Below are positions 22,099 to 30,516 of a stretch of DNA of 33,166 bases, one piece after another. A program made the position numbers and the translations under genes. Below the pieces are notes generated by a model that was given only the letters and a program-made list of their open reading frames with translations, was not told where the DNA came from and made no database searches. Within the stretch, counting starts at the first letter, position 1. Each line of letters opens with the position of its first letter. The DNA comes from Peptococcaceae bacterium (GTDB lineage Bacteria > Bacillota > Peptococcia > Peptococcales > Peptococcaceae), in contig JAFYPD010000108.1 in the NCBI GenBank assembly GCA_017547685.1, positions 1 to 33,166 of the forward strand, in the 5' to 3' direction.

Positions 22099-22872
22099 TT
22101 GAAGATTTTATTTGCAGGGGATATTACAGGCCGGGCTGGTATGGAAAAGGCACAGCAGGATCTGGGCCGTTTAAAACGGCAGTATGGCGCTGATATTGTG
22201 ATTGTCAACGGCGAAAACGCTGCAGAACGAAATGGTATTACCGAAAAACAGTTCCGGGATTTACGTTTTGCCGGAGCCGATGTGGTGACACTGGGTAATC
22301 ACGCCTGGGCCAATCAGGAAATTTACAATTTTATTGACAGAGAGGATGCCATCATCCGGCCGGTGAATTATCCGGCGGGCACACCGGGCAGAGGTTATAC
22401 TATCGTGGACATGGGGCGTGTGCAGGTGGCAGTGGTCAATCTGCTGGGCAATGTGTATGTCAGCACGCTGCCATCGCCATTTACTATGATTGACGCGCTG
22501 CTGGATGAATTAAAACAGCAGGGTGTGCGCCATATCATCATCGATTTTCACGCAGAAGCCACATCGGAAAAGATTGCGTTTGCCCATTATATCGATGGTC
22601 GCGTCAGTGCGGTGCTGGGTACGCACACCCATGTGCAGACAGCCGATGCCTGCGTGCTGCCGAAGGGTACCGCCTATATCAGCGATGTGGGTATGACCGG
22701 CGCCATTCATTCAGTGCTGGGCGTAAAAACGGAGCTGTCCATCCGGCAGTTTATCACCCAGATTCCGGTGCGGTTCCAGCACGCCGAGGGAGATACGCGG
22801 CTATGTGCCGTTGTGGTAGAGCTGGACGATAAAACAGGACTGGCAAAATCCATCACACCGGTTCAGGTATAA
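22099..22872 (+). CDS. ymdB: YmdB-type metallophosphoesterase (TIGR00282 family)
   Basis: 257 residues starting at TTG 22099, with AGGAGG 8 nt upstream. The calcineurin-like metal motifs are complete: FAGDITGRAG, IVNGENAA, LGNHAW, DFHAEATSEK and GTHTHVQTAD, ending with ISDVGMTG. In Bacillus subtilis YmdB is a cyclic-nucleotide phosphodiesterase-type enzyme needed for biofilm and nanotube development and affecting RNase Y-dependent RNA levels. It sits in an rny-ymdB-spoVS neighbourhood there; the spoVS partner is retained here, rny is not in view. The likely substrate is a cyclic nucleotide or cyclic phosphate, by family knowledge. Confidence 0.93.
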   Translation: MKILFAGDITGRAGMEKAQQDLGRLKRQYGADIVIVNGENAAERNGITEKQFRDLRFAGADVVTLGNHAWANQEIYNFIDREDAIIRPVNYPAGTPGRGYTIVDMGRVQVAVVNLLGNVYVSTLPSPFTMIDALLDELKQQGVRHIIIDFHAEATSEKIAFAHYIDGRVSAVLGTHTHVQTADACVLPKGTAYISDVGMTGAIHSVLGVKTELSIRQFITQIPVRFQHAEGDTRLCAVVVELDDKTGLAKSITPVQV

Positions 22873-22891
22873 CGAAATTGAGAACTGGGAA

Positions 22892-22919
22892 TTTTCTGGA
22901 AAAATAATTTTCCGGAAAA
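22892..22919 (+). other. Hairpin downstream of ymdB
   Basis: ttttctggaaaa (22892-22903) pairs with ttttccggaaaa (22908-22919). Each arm is itself nearly palindromic, and flanking agaac/gttct could extend the stem. There is no T tract, so it may be an mRNA stabiliser rather than a terminator. Confidence 0.4.
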
Positions 22920-22998
22920 CAGGAATACGTTCTGAGTTGTTGAATATATATTAATATTCCAGATATTACTATTTTCAATTACTCAGGAGGTAACGTTT

Positions 22999-23259
22999 AT
23001 GGAAGTATTAAAAGTTTCAGCAAAATCGAATCCAAATTCTGTGGCAGGGGCACTGGCCGGTGTCATTCGGGAACGAGGCGGCGCAGAAATGCAGGCCATC
23101 GGCGCAGGTGCACTGAATCAGGCAGTGAAGGCAGTGGCGATTGCACGAGGATTTGTAGCGCCCAGCGGAATTGATTTAATCTGCATTCCCGCTTTTACCG
23201 ATATCATGATCGATGCGGAAGAGCGCACAGCCATCAAGTTAATTGTAGAACCGCGCTGA
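22999..23259 (+). CDS. spoVS: Stage V sporulation protein S (SpoVS)
   Basis: 86 residues, the standard SpoVS length and sequence: EVLKVSAKSNPNSVAGALAG, IGAGALNQAVKAVAIARG and SGIDLICIPAFTDI. SpoVS is an Alba-like, probably nucleic-acid-binding protein. In B. subtilis its loss affects septation and stage V sporulation. It is also kept in some non-sporulating lineages, so it does not prove sporulation here. Start ATG 22999 follows AGGAGG. Adjacency to ymdB repeats the Bacillus order. A gap of 126 bp separates them, so it may also have its own promoter. Confidence 0.96.
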   Translation: MEVLKVSAKSNPNSVAGALAGVIRERGGAEMQAIGAGALNQAVKAVAIARGFVAPSGIDLICIPAFTDIMIDAEERTAIKLIVEPR

Positions 23260-23393
23260 ATATTAAAAAGTTACCGCGGCAGAAAACGCAGAATTGAGAT
23301 ATAGTACTGGATGAAACAAAACATGCAGCCAAGATGCAGTAATATACTTTCTAACGGACACAACGCAAACAAAACACAGAAAATGGATTCCGG

Positions 23394-23423
23394 AAGCAGT
23401 CTGATTCATCAGGCTGCTTTTTT
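23394..23423 (+). terminator. Terminator downstream of spoVS
   Basis: An 11-bp stem, aagcagtctga / tcaggctgctt, with a TTCA loop, followed by T residues to 23423. It sits directly before the PadR promoter. Confidence 0.85.
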
Positions 23424-23427
23424 GCTG

Positions 23428-23485
23428 TTGACAATAACGATAATCGATAATATACTAAATATATAATAACGATATTCGATAATAT
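23428..23485 (+). promoter_or_regulatory. PadR auto-regulated promoter with two operator copies
   Basis: TTGACA (23428-23433), exactly 17 bp and TATACT (23451-23456). The 18-mer aacgataatcgataatat (23436-23453) fills the spacer, and a second copy with one change, aacgatattcgataatat (23468-23485), lies just past the expected start site. The copies are 32 bp apart, about three helical turns. Binding of a dimeric regulator to both would block initiation. Confidence 0.8.
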
Positions 23486-23510
23486 GAGCTGCGGAAAAGG
23501 GGGCGGCCGA

Positions 23511-23834
23511 ATGCCGAGAGAAAAATTTCAGACACTGACGGAGCAGATGTTTTACATTCTGCTGTGCCTGCGTATAGAGTGCTGCGGCATGGATATTATG
23601 GAGCAGGTGAAACAGATGACCGGCGGCAGAGTAACGGTTGGCCCGGGGACGCTGTACAATCTGCTGGAGCAGTTTGCGGAGGCCGGTATGATTTATGAAA
23701 CAAAAGTGGAGGGCCGCAGGCGCAGCTATCTGTTAACAGAGAAAGGCCGCAGCCGGCTGGAAGAGGAATATCAGCGGCTTTGTGCACAGATTGCGGATTA
23801 CCAGCGTTATCTGAGAGAGGAGGAAGTACCGTGA
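23511..23834 (+). CDS. PadR-family transcriptional regulator
   Basis: 107 residues from ATG 23511, chosen because AAAAGGGGG precedes it; the ATG nine codons earlier overlaps the second operator and would add an unusual Gly-rich head. The winged-helix PadR domain covers FYILLCLRIECCGMDIMEQV, VTVGPGTLYNLLEQF and the wing GRRRSYLLTEKG, followed by a short dimerisation helix. PadR proteins repress membrane-protein or efflux genes, often their own operon partner. The stop overlaps the GTG start of the DUF2812 gene (GTGA), so regulator and membrane protein are made together. Confidence 0.93.
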   Translation: MPREKFQTLTEQMFYILLCLRIECCGMDIMEQVKQMTGGRVTVGPGTLYNLLEQFAEAGMIYETKVEGRRRSYLLTEKGRSRLEEEYQRLCAQIADYQRYLREEEVP

Positions 23835-25252
23835 AACTGTCTGAAGAAAAAAACGTAAAACATCGTCTGGAAAGTTTTCTGCTGTTTGATTATCACGGGG
23901 TGGAAAAACATCTGTGTAAAATGGCACAGAACGGATGGAAACTGGAGGAAACAGGCCGGTATTTCTGGAAATATCGTAAAATCGAACCGGCAGATTTGAA
24001 ATATGCCATTACCTATGTACCGGATGCATCGGACTGGAATCCCGAGCCGACCGACAGCCAGCTGACGCTGGAAGAATACTGTGCCGAAGCTGGCTGGGAG
24101 AAAATCGGCGACTGGGAACAGATGCAGATTTTCTGCAGTGCAGCAGATAATCCGGTTCCTGTTGAGACAGATGAAAAAATGCGTCTGGATGTCATAAAGA
24201 AATCAATGAAGAAGACATTTATTCCGGCACAGATTTCTGTACTTCTGTGTATGCTGATTTTTCTGGTACAACAGTTTGCGTTATCGTTCCAGCCTGACCC
24301 GATAGAATATCTGTCGCAGAACCATACGCTGCTTCTGGCTGCGTTTATGGTGTATGTAACGGTTGCGAATCTTATGAATCTGTTCAGCTATTTCAGCTGG
24401 TGCCGCCGTTCGGAAGCGGCAGCGGCAGAGGGCGGAGCCTGTGCTGAAAGCCCGAATTATCAGCTGATTCAGAAAGTAACGCTGGTGCTTACTGTGCTGT
24501 TTGTCATTGCATTCACGGTTACCTTTATGCAGGAGAGCGGAAATGGTGCAGGCGCTTTTATGGTGCTGTATCTGAGTATATTTGCTGCCGTGTGTGTTAC
24601 GGTGGAACAGCTGCGTCGCTGGCTGAAACGTTCTGGTGTATCGAAAACGACTAACTGGGTGGTTACCATTCTGGCTGCAGCTCTGCTGGCATTTGTTCTG
24701 ATTGGTGTTACTGTATTTGTATCGCTGCAGAATAACTGGCTCAGCGAAAAACCGGCAGCGGTATACACCGCAGCGGACGGACGGGAATATGAAATTTACA
24801 GGGATGAGATTCCGCTAACGGTTCAGAATCTTCAGGATGCTGACCACCCGAACTATTCTTACAGAGCACAGGGGGGCAGTTCTCCGCTGATATCCCATTA
24901 TGACTATCGGCAGCATGTATGGTATACACCTGGGGAGCAGAAACTGCCATCACTGGATTACGAAATCACAGAAGTAAACGTACAGGCGCTGTATGACTTC
25001 TGTCTGGCTGAATATTTAGATGATACAGATAGTAAAATTATTTTTGGTGACACAGCAGGTTACTATCCGGCGGATGCCGCACCGTGGGGAGCTGATACGG
25101 TGTATCAGTATCACTATGAAGGCGATGCTGCCAACGAGTGGATTCTCTGCAAAGATAACCGCATTGTACGGCTTTATGCCAGCTGGCCGTTAGATGCGGA
25201 ACAGATGGCCATAGCGGGGCAGAAACTGCTGGGAGAACAGAGAATAAAATAG
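23831..25252 (+). CDS. DUF2812 domain membrane protein
   Basis: 473 residues from GTG 23831 (AGGAGG 8 nt upstream, overlapping the padR stop). The N-terminal 110 residues are a DUF2812 domain: FLLFDYHGVEKHLCKMAQNG, YFWKYRKIEPADLKYAITY and the LEEYCAEAGWEKIGDWEQMQIF block. Four hydrophobic segments follow (around residues 136-160, 170-190, 213-235 and 242-260), with a fifth near 280-302. A C-terminal domain of about 170 residues begins at YTAADGREYEIYRDEIP and is probably outside the membrane. PadR-DUF2812 pairs are common in Firmicutes. The job of the protein is unknown; an envelope or antimicrobial stress sensor is a guess from PadR systems in general. Confidence 0.85.
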   Translation: MKLSEEKNVKHRLESFLLFDYHGVEKHLCKMAQNGWKLEETGRYFWKYRKIEPADLKYAITYVPDASDWNPEPTDSQLTLEEYCAEAGWEKIGDWEQMQIFCSAADNPVPVETDEKMRLDVIKKSMKKTFIPAQISVLLCMLIFLVQQFALSFQPDPIEYLSQNHTLLLAAFMVYVTVANLMNLFSYFSWCRRSEAAAAEGGACAESPNYQLIQKVTLVLTVLFVIAFTVTFMQESGNGAGAFMVLYLSIFAAVCVTVEQLRRWLKRSGVSKTTNWVVTILAAALLAFVLIGVTVFVSLQNNWLSEKPAAVYTAADGREYEIYRDEIPLTVQNLQDADHPNYSYRAQGGSSPLISHYDYRQHVWYTPGEQKLPSLDYEITEVNVQALYDFCLAEYLDDTDSKIIFGDTAGYYPADAAPWGADTVYQYHYEGDAANEWILCKDNRIVRLYASWPLDAEQMAIAGQKLLGEQRIK

Positions 25253-25330
25253 TAACAGAACGTCATTTGTTTCGTTGTAAATAATAAAAAATCTGATTCA
25301 TGTTATACTGGACACTGTAGGTGGTGGATG

Positions 25331-25356
25331 AAAAACACTATTTACAGTGTTTTTTC
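25331..25356 (+). terminator. Terminator of the padR-DUF2812 operon
   Basis: aaaaacact (25331-25339) / agtgttttt (25346-25354), a perfect 9-bp stem with a 6-nt loop and trailing T residues, about 80 bp after the stop codon. Confidence 0.75.
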
Positions 25357-25477
25357 TTTTAACGCTGGAACTCTGTTGCTTTATGTATGCTGTATACAAA
25401 AAAAGACGTTTTTATGCTGAAATAAAGAAAAAATATGCAGATATATGAATAAATTTTTAAAAAATGAAAAAGGAAGG

Positions 25478-25505
25478 TTGCATTTTTGTGCTGAAATGAT
25501 ATAAT
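25478..25505 (+). promoter_or_regulatory. Promoter of the lactate utilisation operon
   Basis: TTGCAT (25478-25483), a 16-bp spacer and a perfect TATAAT (25500-25505). The transcript would start near 25512, giving a leader of about 70 nt. Confidence 0.65.
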
Positions 25506-25524
25506 AGAGCAATATTTATATTAT

Positions 25525-25538
25525 ATAACAAATGTTAT
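25525..25538. promoter_or_regulatory. Candidate operator dyad in the lactate operon leader
   Basis: ATAACA-aa-TGTTAT, a perfect 6-bp inverted repeat just downstream of the expected start site, a repressor-like position. No regulator gene is adjacent to say what binds it. Confidence 0.4.
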
Positions 25539-25583
25539 TTGCGAAAATCTGTTGTAATACAAAAATGAAGAGGTGTTAAAATC

Positions 25584-27749
25584 GTGGCGGGTGTAGATTT
25601 ATCAAAAAAAATTGAAGATGGCCTGAACGATGGTGAGGCATGGAAGGGCCGTCAGCGTGCGTTCGGTTTTATTCGTCCGGGAATGCAGAGAATGGTGAAA
25701 CGCTATCCGGAACTGACACACCAATTACGTGCAGTAAAAGAATATTCTATCAACCATGTGGATGAATTGCTGGAACAGGCAACAAAATCGCTGGAAGCAA
25801 AAGGCGTAAAGGTTTTTGTTGCAAAAACCGAAGAAGAGGCAAGAGACTATATTGCCAGAGTAGTAGGGCAGAGTCTGGTAGTAAAATCGAAAACAAATGC
25901 CGGGAAAGAAATCGGTATTACAAAATATTTGAGTGAACAGGGTGCCAAAGTAATCGAAACAGATTTAGGGGACCGTCTGGTGCAGCTGGAAGGCAAGGAT
26001 AAATCCACTCACACACTGGCGCCGGCCATTCATATTCCTATTGAGGATGTCACAACATTATTATCCGACAATGTAGGCCGCGAACTGGAATGTGATTTGA
26101 AAACACTGGTGCGTGCAGCCAGAGAGAGTCTGCGCGAATATCTGACAACTGCGGAAGTAGGTATTTCCGGGGCCAATGCTATCGATGCAGAAACCGGCTC
26201 CATCTTCCTGACAGAAAATGAGGGGAATATTCGCTGTGTAACCAGTATGTCTCGTGTGCATATTGCCATTGCCGGGGTCGAAAAAATTGTTCCGCGCCTG
26301 ACCGACGGTCTGACAGTTGTGAAAGCGGCGGCTGCTTACGGGGTAGGGCAGGATATCGGTACGTATGTATCAGTCATTGATGGCGTAAGCCAGTATAATA
26401 ACGATGAACTGGCATTTCTGGGTTCCGGGCAGGGGCCTGAGGAAGTGCATGTGGTATTCCTGACACAGGGACGTCAGAAAGCTATTGACGACGGCTTCGG
26501 AGAGGCACTGTACTGTATCAACTGCGGCAGCTGTCTGAATTTCTGTCCGGTATATGCAGAGATTGGCCAGAACTACGGCTACAAATATCTGGGCGGCCGC
26601 GGTGCCGTATTCTCCGCATTCCACGGAAACGGGCTGGATAAGGCACAGGAGGCAGGGCTGTCGCTTTGTATCGGCTGCAAACGCTGTGAAGAAGCCTGCG
26701 CTGTTGGTATGCATACACCGGAAATGATTTCGGAACTGCGCTCGAAAATCGTGAAACAGGATGGTATGGGTACCGCAAAAGAATCGGTATTTAAAGTGCT
26801 GGGCAGCAATAAACTGGCTCCATTGATGAAACTGGCACGTAATGTGCAGGGGCTGGGGCTGAAACCTACAGCTGGCGGTGCAACTGCCCGTATCAATCTG
26901 GGGAAAATGGGGATTCCAAGCGATCGGTTATTACCGCAGCTGGCACACAAATCTTTTGCAGAACAGATTGCAAAAAAATCGCCTCTGGCCAGACCAGAAG
27001 CAAAAGTAGCATTCTTTGCAGGCTGCCTGGTAAATTATGCAACACCTGAACTGGGCATGGATGTTTACGATATTTTAGCTGCCAACAATGTGCAGATGGT
27101 AACTTACGAAAAAGAGGCATGCTGCGGCCTGCCGGCAATTATGAGCGGTGACAGCAAAGATGCGCTGAAGCTGGCGAAAACCAATATCGGATTATTCTCC
27201 AGTGATGAATATGACTATGTCGTGTTTGCATGTCCATCCTGTGCAACAACAGCCAGACAGGAATGGGCAGAGCTGCTGAAAGGAGAACAGGACCCGAAAG
27301 TGCTGGCAGATTATCAGAAAGTACAGAAAAAAGTGATTGATCTGAACGATTACCTGGCAAATGTGCTGCAGGTGAAAATGCCGAAACTGAGTGAAACTGT
27401 GACTGTGACATATCATGATTCCTGCCATATGGCACGCGGGCTGAAGGTAACAGCCGAACCTCGCCGGCTATTGCAGGATGCCGGTGCAGAACTGAAAGAA
27501 ATGGAAGATGCAGCGAGCTGCTGCGGCTTTGGTGGAAGCTTCAGCCTGTTCTACTATGAACTTTCCAAGCGTGTGAATGACGCGAAAATCAGAAAAGCAC
27601 AGGCCACAGAGGCTGACTATATCGTGGCGAGCTGCCCTGGTTGTGTCATGCATCTGAAAGACGGTGTGAATCGTGCCGGCGGTCATCAGAAGGTGGTACA
27701 TGTGGCACAGATTCTGGCTGCAGCCTATCGTGGAGGGAAAATCAAATGA
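25584..27749 (+). CDS. LutB-LutA fusion, Fe-S lactate dehydrogenase subunit (LdhH-like)
   Basis: 721 residues from GTG 25584 (AAGAGGTG 8 nt upstream). Domain order: a LUD/LutB domain (about 60-300, with VVKSKTNAGKEIGI and GISGANAIDAETGSI), then two [4Fe-4S] motifs (C311-x2-C-x2-C-x3-C321-P and C362-x2-C-x2-C-x3-C372), then two CCG domains (FFAGCLVNYATPE with ACCGLPA; YHDSCHMARG with SCCGFGG and CPGC). This equals LutB joined to LutA/GlpC and has the size of LdhH of anaerobes such as Desulfovibrio. It oxidises lactate to pyruvate and passes electrons through Fe-S centres to an unknown acceptor. All cysteine clusters look intact. It overlaps the next gene by ATGA, so the subunits are probably made in equal amounts. 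Confidence 0.9.
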   Translation: MAGVDLSKKIEDGLNDGEAWKGRQRAFGFIRPGMQRMVKRYPELTHQLRAVKEYSINHVDELLEQATKSLEAKGVKVFVAKTEEEARDYIARVVGQSLVVKSKTNAGKEIGITKYLSEQGAKVIETDLGDRLVQLEGKDKSTHTLAPAIHIPIEDVTTLLSDNVGRELECDLKTLVRAARESLREYLTTAEVGISGANAIDAETGSIFLTENEGNIRCVTSMSRVHIAIAGVEKIVPRLTDGLTVVKAAAAYGVGQDIGTYVSVIDGVSQYNNDELAFLGSGQGPEEVHVVFLTQGRQKAIDDGFGEALYCINCGSCLNFCPVYAEIGQNYGYKYLGGRGAVFSAFHGNGLDKAQEAGLSLCIGCKRCEEACAVGMHTPEMISELRSKIVKQDGMGTAKESVFKVLGSNKLAPLMKLARNVQGLGLKPTAGGATARINLGKMGIPSDRLLPQLAHKSFAEQIAKKSPLARPEAKVAFFAGCLVNYATPELGMDVYDILAANNVQMVTYEKEACCGLPAIMSGDSKDALKLAKTNIGLFSSDEYDYVVFACPSCATTARQEWAELLKGEQDPKVLADYQKVQKKVIDLNDYLANVLQVKMPKLSETVTVTYHDSCHMARGLKVTAEPRRLLQDAGAELKEMEDAASCCGFGGSFSLFYYELSKRVNDAKIRKAQATEADYIVASCPGCVMHLKDGVNRAGGHQKVVHVAQILAAAYRGGKIK

Positions 27750-28810
27750 AACAGTTAGAAACAATTGCTGCAAAACGCGCAGCGCTGTTAGAAGAATACC
27801 AGGATGTAATTGCTGCAACGAACCAGGCAAGAGCCAAAGTGGCAGAAAATCTGGATGCGTATATTGCACAGGCAGAAACGACTCTGAAAGGCAAAGGTAC
27901 CAGCGTGTACTATGCCAAAGATGCAGAAGAAGCCAGAAAGCTGATTCTGGAACTGTGTGCCGATAAACAGAAACTGGTACGATACGCCAATCCGGAACTG
28001 GAAGAAATTGAATTTGACCAGCTGATGGCGGAGGCAGGGAAAGAAGTTGCACTGACCGATGTAGGCGAAATTATAGTAAAACAGACCGGGAAAACCGGCA
28101 ATAAACATCCACAGCTGGCAAATCTGGAAGGATTGAACCAGGCGGATATTGTAAAGGCGCTGCAGGCGTATGCCGGGGAGCCGATTGACAATCCGCAGGA
28201 ATTAAATAAAGCGGTTCACAAAAAAATTCGTGAAGATGTATTATCGTCCGATTATGGCGTAAGCAATGTGCAGGGGATTATTGCCGAAAACGGCACCATC
28301 GTCATTGGCGAGAGCGAAGGGAATGGGCGCACGGTATCTAATCTGCCGTATCGTCATATTGTTATAGCAGGTTACGACCGTTTATATGACACTGCCGAAG
28401 AGGCATTGCGCGGGATACAGACAGCAGGGATTTACGGTCTGGGCAAAAAGAATCCGACGTATTATTCGCTGATTTCCGGTCAGAGCCGTACAGCAGATAT
28501 TGAATTCCAGATGGCATACGGGGTACACGGTCCGCTGGAAGTACATCTGATTCTGCTGGATAACGGCCGTCGTGCATTGATGGAAAAAGGCTGCGGCAAT
28601 CTGCTGAAATGTATCGACTGCGGTGCCTGCTATCAGAGCTTGCATACGCTGGCAGAACAGAACGGCTGGACCGATACACTGCTGACAGCCAAATATATTG
28701 GTTTACAGGCTGTAAACGGAAAATTGAAAGCGGAAAACGGGCTGGATGGGCTGGAACCATTTGTGTGTCCGGTGGGCATTACGGCTGATGATGTAAAAAA
28801 AGCATTTTAA
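27746..28810 (+). CDS. LUD-domain lactate utilisation protein with a split Fe-S motif
   Basis: 354 residues from ATG 27746 (GGAGGG upstream; stop of the previous gene overlaps as ATGA). Residues about 60-280 are a LUD domain related to LutB/LutC (GVSNVQGIIAENGTIVIGE, SNLPYRHIVIAGYDRL). Unlike short LutC/LdhI proteins (about 210-240 residues), it continues into C289-I-D-C292-G-A-C295, a partial ferredoxin motif whose usual CP is missing after CGAC. A fourth cysteine appears only at C341 (VCPVG). It thus looks like a shortened LutB with one rearranged cluster. Its place between the fused LutBA and the lactate permease makes it the probable LdhI-equivalent subunit. Confidence 0.82.
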   Translation: MKQLETIAAKRAALLEEYQDVIAATNQARAKVAENLDAYIAQAETTLKGKGTSVYYAKDAEEARKLILELCADKQKLVRYANPELEEIEFDQLMAEAGKEVALTDVGEIIVKQTGKTGNKHPQLANLEGLNQADIVKALQAYAGEPIDNPQELNKAVHKKIREDVLSSDYGVSNVQGIIAENGTIVIGESEGNGRTVSNLPYRHIVIAGYDRLYDTAEEALRGIQTAGIYGLGKKNPTYYSLISGQSRTADIEFQMAYGVHGPLEVHLILLDNGRRALMEKGCGNLLKCIDCGACYQSLHTLAEQNGWTDTLLTAKYIGLQAVNGKLKAENGLDGLEPFVCPVGITADDVKKAF

Positions 28811-28880
28811 GTTTATGCTGTTATTTGCAAAAGACAAACAGATACAGAAGAAAATATAAAAATGATCTTGGAGGATTTTT

Positions 28881-30380
28881 ATGACTGTATTACTGGCAAT
28901 CAGTCCGATTTTATTAGTATTAATCGGGATGACATTTCTGAAAAAACCGGCTATGCTGGTAGCACCGGTTGCTATGGTGTATACATGGGTTATTGCGATG
29001 GTGTGCTTTGGAGCAGATACAAATCTGGTTGCAGGGCAGACTGTATCAGGGCTTCTGGAAGGGCTGAAAATCATTCTGCTGATTTTCTCGGCGTTTACCA
29101 TTTTGAAAGTCATGACAAAAACCGGTGCTATTGAAAAGGTAAAAGCGGTACTGGCAGAAATTACCGATGACCGCCGTGCGCAGCTGATTATCATCGCTGT
29201 CATGTTTGCAATTTTCCTGGAAGGGGCAGCCGGGGCGGGCAGCCCGGCTGCAATCGCGGCTCCATTCCTGGTAGGTCTGGGCTTTAACCCGGTTACAGCT
29301 GCGGCCTGTGCTCTGCTGGGTGATGCGACACCAGCCTCCTGGGGCGGTGCAGGCGTAACCACTATCATGGGGATGGGCGGTGTCAGCGATTATATGACCG
29401 CTGCACAGGCATCTGCAATGGTAGGCCGGTTCCACATGTTCGGGGTTGCTCTGATCCCGACACTGGTTCTGCTGGTTGCTTTTGGTCCAAAAGGGTTTCA
29501 GGGAATCTGGCCGTTTCTGATTTATTCCAGTCTGGTATTGTGTGGCCTGGACTTCTTTATTTCCAACTTCATCGGCCCGGAACTGGTAAGTTTAGGTGCC
29601 GGTTTATTAGGGATTGTACTGTCTGTAGCATTCCTCAAAGTTGTAAAACTGGATACACCGGAAGAATATCTATATCGTGTTCCAAAAGAAAACAGCGATG
29701 TTCTGAAAAAATACAGCGCTCTGCAGGCATTCGGGCCTTATCTGGTGCTGGCCATTCTGTTGCCGCTGGTTCGTTATACACTGGTAGCCAATTACTGGAG
29801 TACCATGACAAAATTCGGTTACGTTGTATGGGTTGGTGTGGTTGTATTAATCAGTTCTTACATCGGTTCTCTGATTTTAAAAACATCTCTGCGTGAATAT
29901 GTGAGTTGTGCGGTGGTGGCGGCAAAAAGCGTATTCCCTGCACTGATTACCATGTGTACCCTGATTGCGGTAAGCAATCTGATGAAAAACGCCGGTATGA
30001 TTATGGTAATGGCGCAGGCTGCTGCCGATTTGGCAGGGAATGTATATCCTGCAGTTGCGGTTGGAATCGGCGGCTTAGGTGCATTTATCACAGGTACCGG
30101 TTTAGGCTCCAACATTATGTTTGCAGCTATGCATGTAGAAGCCGCATTACAGCTAGGGCTGAACCCGATTGTTGTATGTGCCGGCCAGAATGCCGGTGCT
30201 GCGCTTGGTAATCTGATTTGTCCAAACAACATCGTTGCTGCGGCAATTACGGTAGGTTTAATGGGGCGCGAAGGGGAAGTTATGAAAAAAGTATTTCCTC
30301 CATTCTTTGTGATTGCCGGGTTATATATGGTGCTGAGTCTGCTGTACTCGTTAGTATTGTTCCCTGACTTTGGCATGTAA
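28881..30380 (+). CDS. lctP: L-lactate permease (LctP/LldP family)
   Basis: 499 residues with about 13 hydrophobic segments. Diagnostic LctP-family blocks include FLEGAAGAGSPAAIAAPFL, LLGDATPASWGGAGVTTI near one-quarter length and TGTGLGSNIMFAAMH plus CAGQNAGAALGNLICPNNI in the second half. The family imports lactate (and glycolate) with protons. Start ATG 28881 follows GGAGG. It lies 70 bp after the LUD gene in the same direction, with no terminator between them, so it is the transport member of the lactate oxidation operon. A strong UUCG-loop terminator follows. Confidence 0.95.
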   Translation: MTVLLAISPILLVLIGMTFLKKPAMLVAPVAMVYTWVIAMVCFGADTNLVAGQTVSGLLEGLKIILLIFSAFTILKVMTKTGAIEKVKAVLAEITDDRRAQLIIIAVMFAIFLEGAAGAGSPAAIAAPFLVGLGFNPVTAAACALLGDATPASWGGAGVTTIMGMGGVSDYMTAAQASAMVGRFHMFGVALIPTLVLLVAFGPKGFQGIWPFLIYSSLVLCGLDFFISNFIGPELVSLGAGLLGIVLSVAFLKVVKLDTPEEYLYRVPKENSDVLKKYSALQAFGPYLVLAILLPLVRYTLVANYWSTMTKFGYVVWVGVVVLISSYIGSLILKTSLREYVSCAVVAAKSVFPALITMCTLIAVSNLMKNAGMIMVMAQAAADLAGNVYPAVAVGIGGLGAFITGTGLGSNIMFAAMHVEAALQLGLNPIVVCAGQNAGAALGNLICPNNIVAAAITVGLMGREGEVMKKVFPPFFVIAGLYMVLSLLYSLVLFPDFGM

Positions 30381-30392
30381 AAAACAAACAGG

Positions 30393-30432
30393 AAAGGCGT
30401 GAATCTTTCGGGATTTGCGCCTTTGTTTTTTT
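30393..30432 (+). terminator. Terminator of the lactate operon
   Basis: A 14-bp stem (30393-30406 with 30411-30424) closed by a TTCG tetraloop and followed by GTTTTTTT. Confidence 0.9.
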
Positions 30433-30467
30433 ATGAATAAATGATTCAGATTTTTTCTGATTTCGTG

Positions 30468-30496
30468 TTGCACTTGCGCGGGCTGTCTGGTATATA
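30468..30496 (+). promoter_or_regulatory. Promoter upstream of the ECF sigma operon
   Basis: TTGCAC (30468-30473), 17 bp and TATATA (30491-30496) lie 20 bp before the start codon. ECF sigma genes often read their own promoter; whether this is a sigma-A or an autoregulated site cannot be decided. Confidence 0.45.
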
Positions 30497-30516
30497 AGGT
30501 AGAAGGAGGTGGTGAG

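Larger units (their letters stand above)
25253..25583 (+). other. 331-bp intergenic region before the lactate operon
   Basis: It contains no gene. It holds a terminator hairpin at 25331-25356, then about 120 bp of A/T-rich sequence without visible structure, the lactate operon promoter at 25478-25505 and a dyad at 25525-25538. These are listed separately. Confidence 0.6.

Noticed and set aside
23436..23485. The repeated AACGATA element as the start of a CRISPR array
   Set aside because: Only two imperfect copies, 32 bp apart, within a promoter; they fit PadR operators.
27468..28052. A 194-codon minus-strand frame across the lactate operon
   Set aside because: It overlaps two strongly supported genes that are translationally coupled on the other strand.
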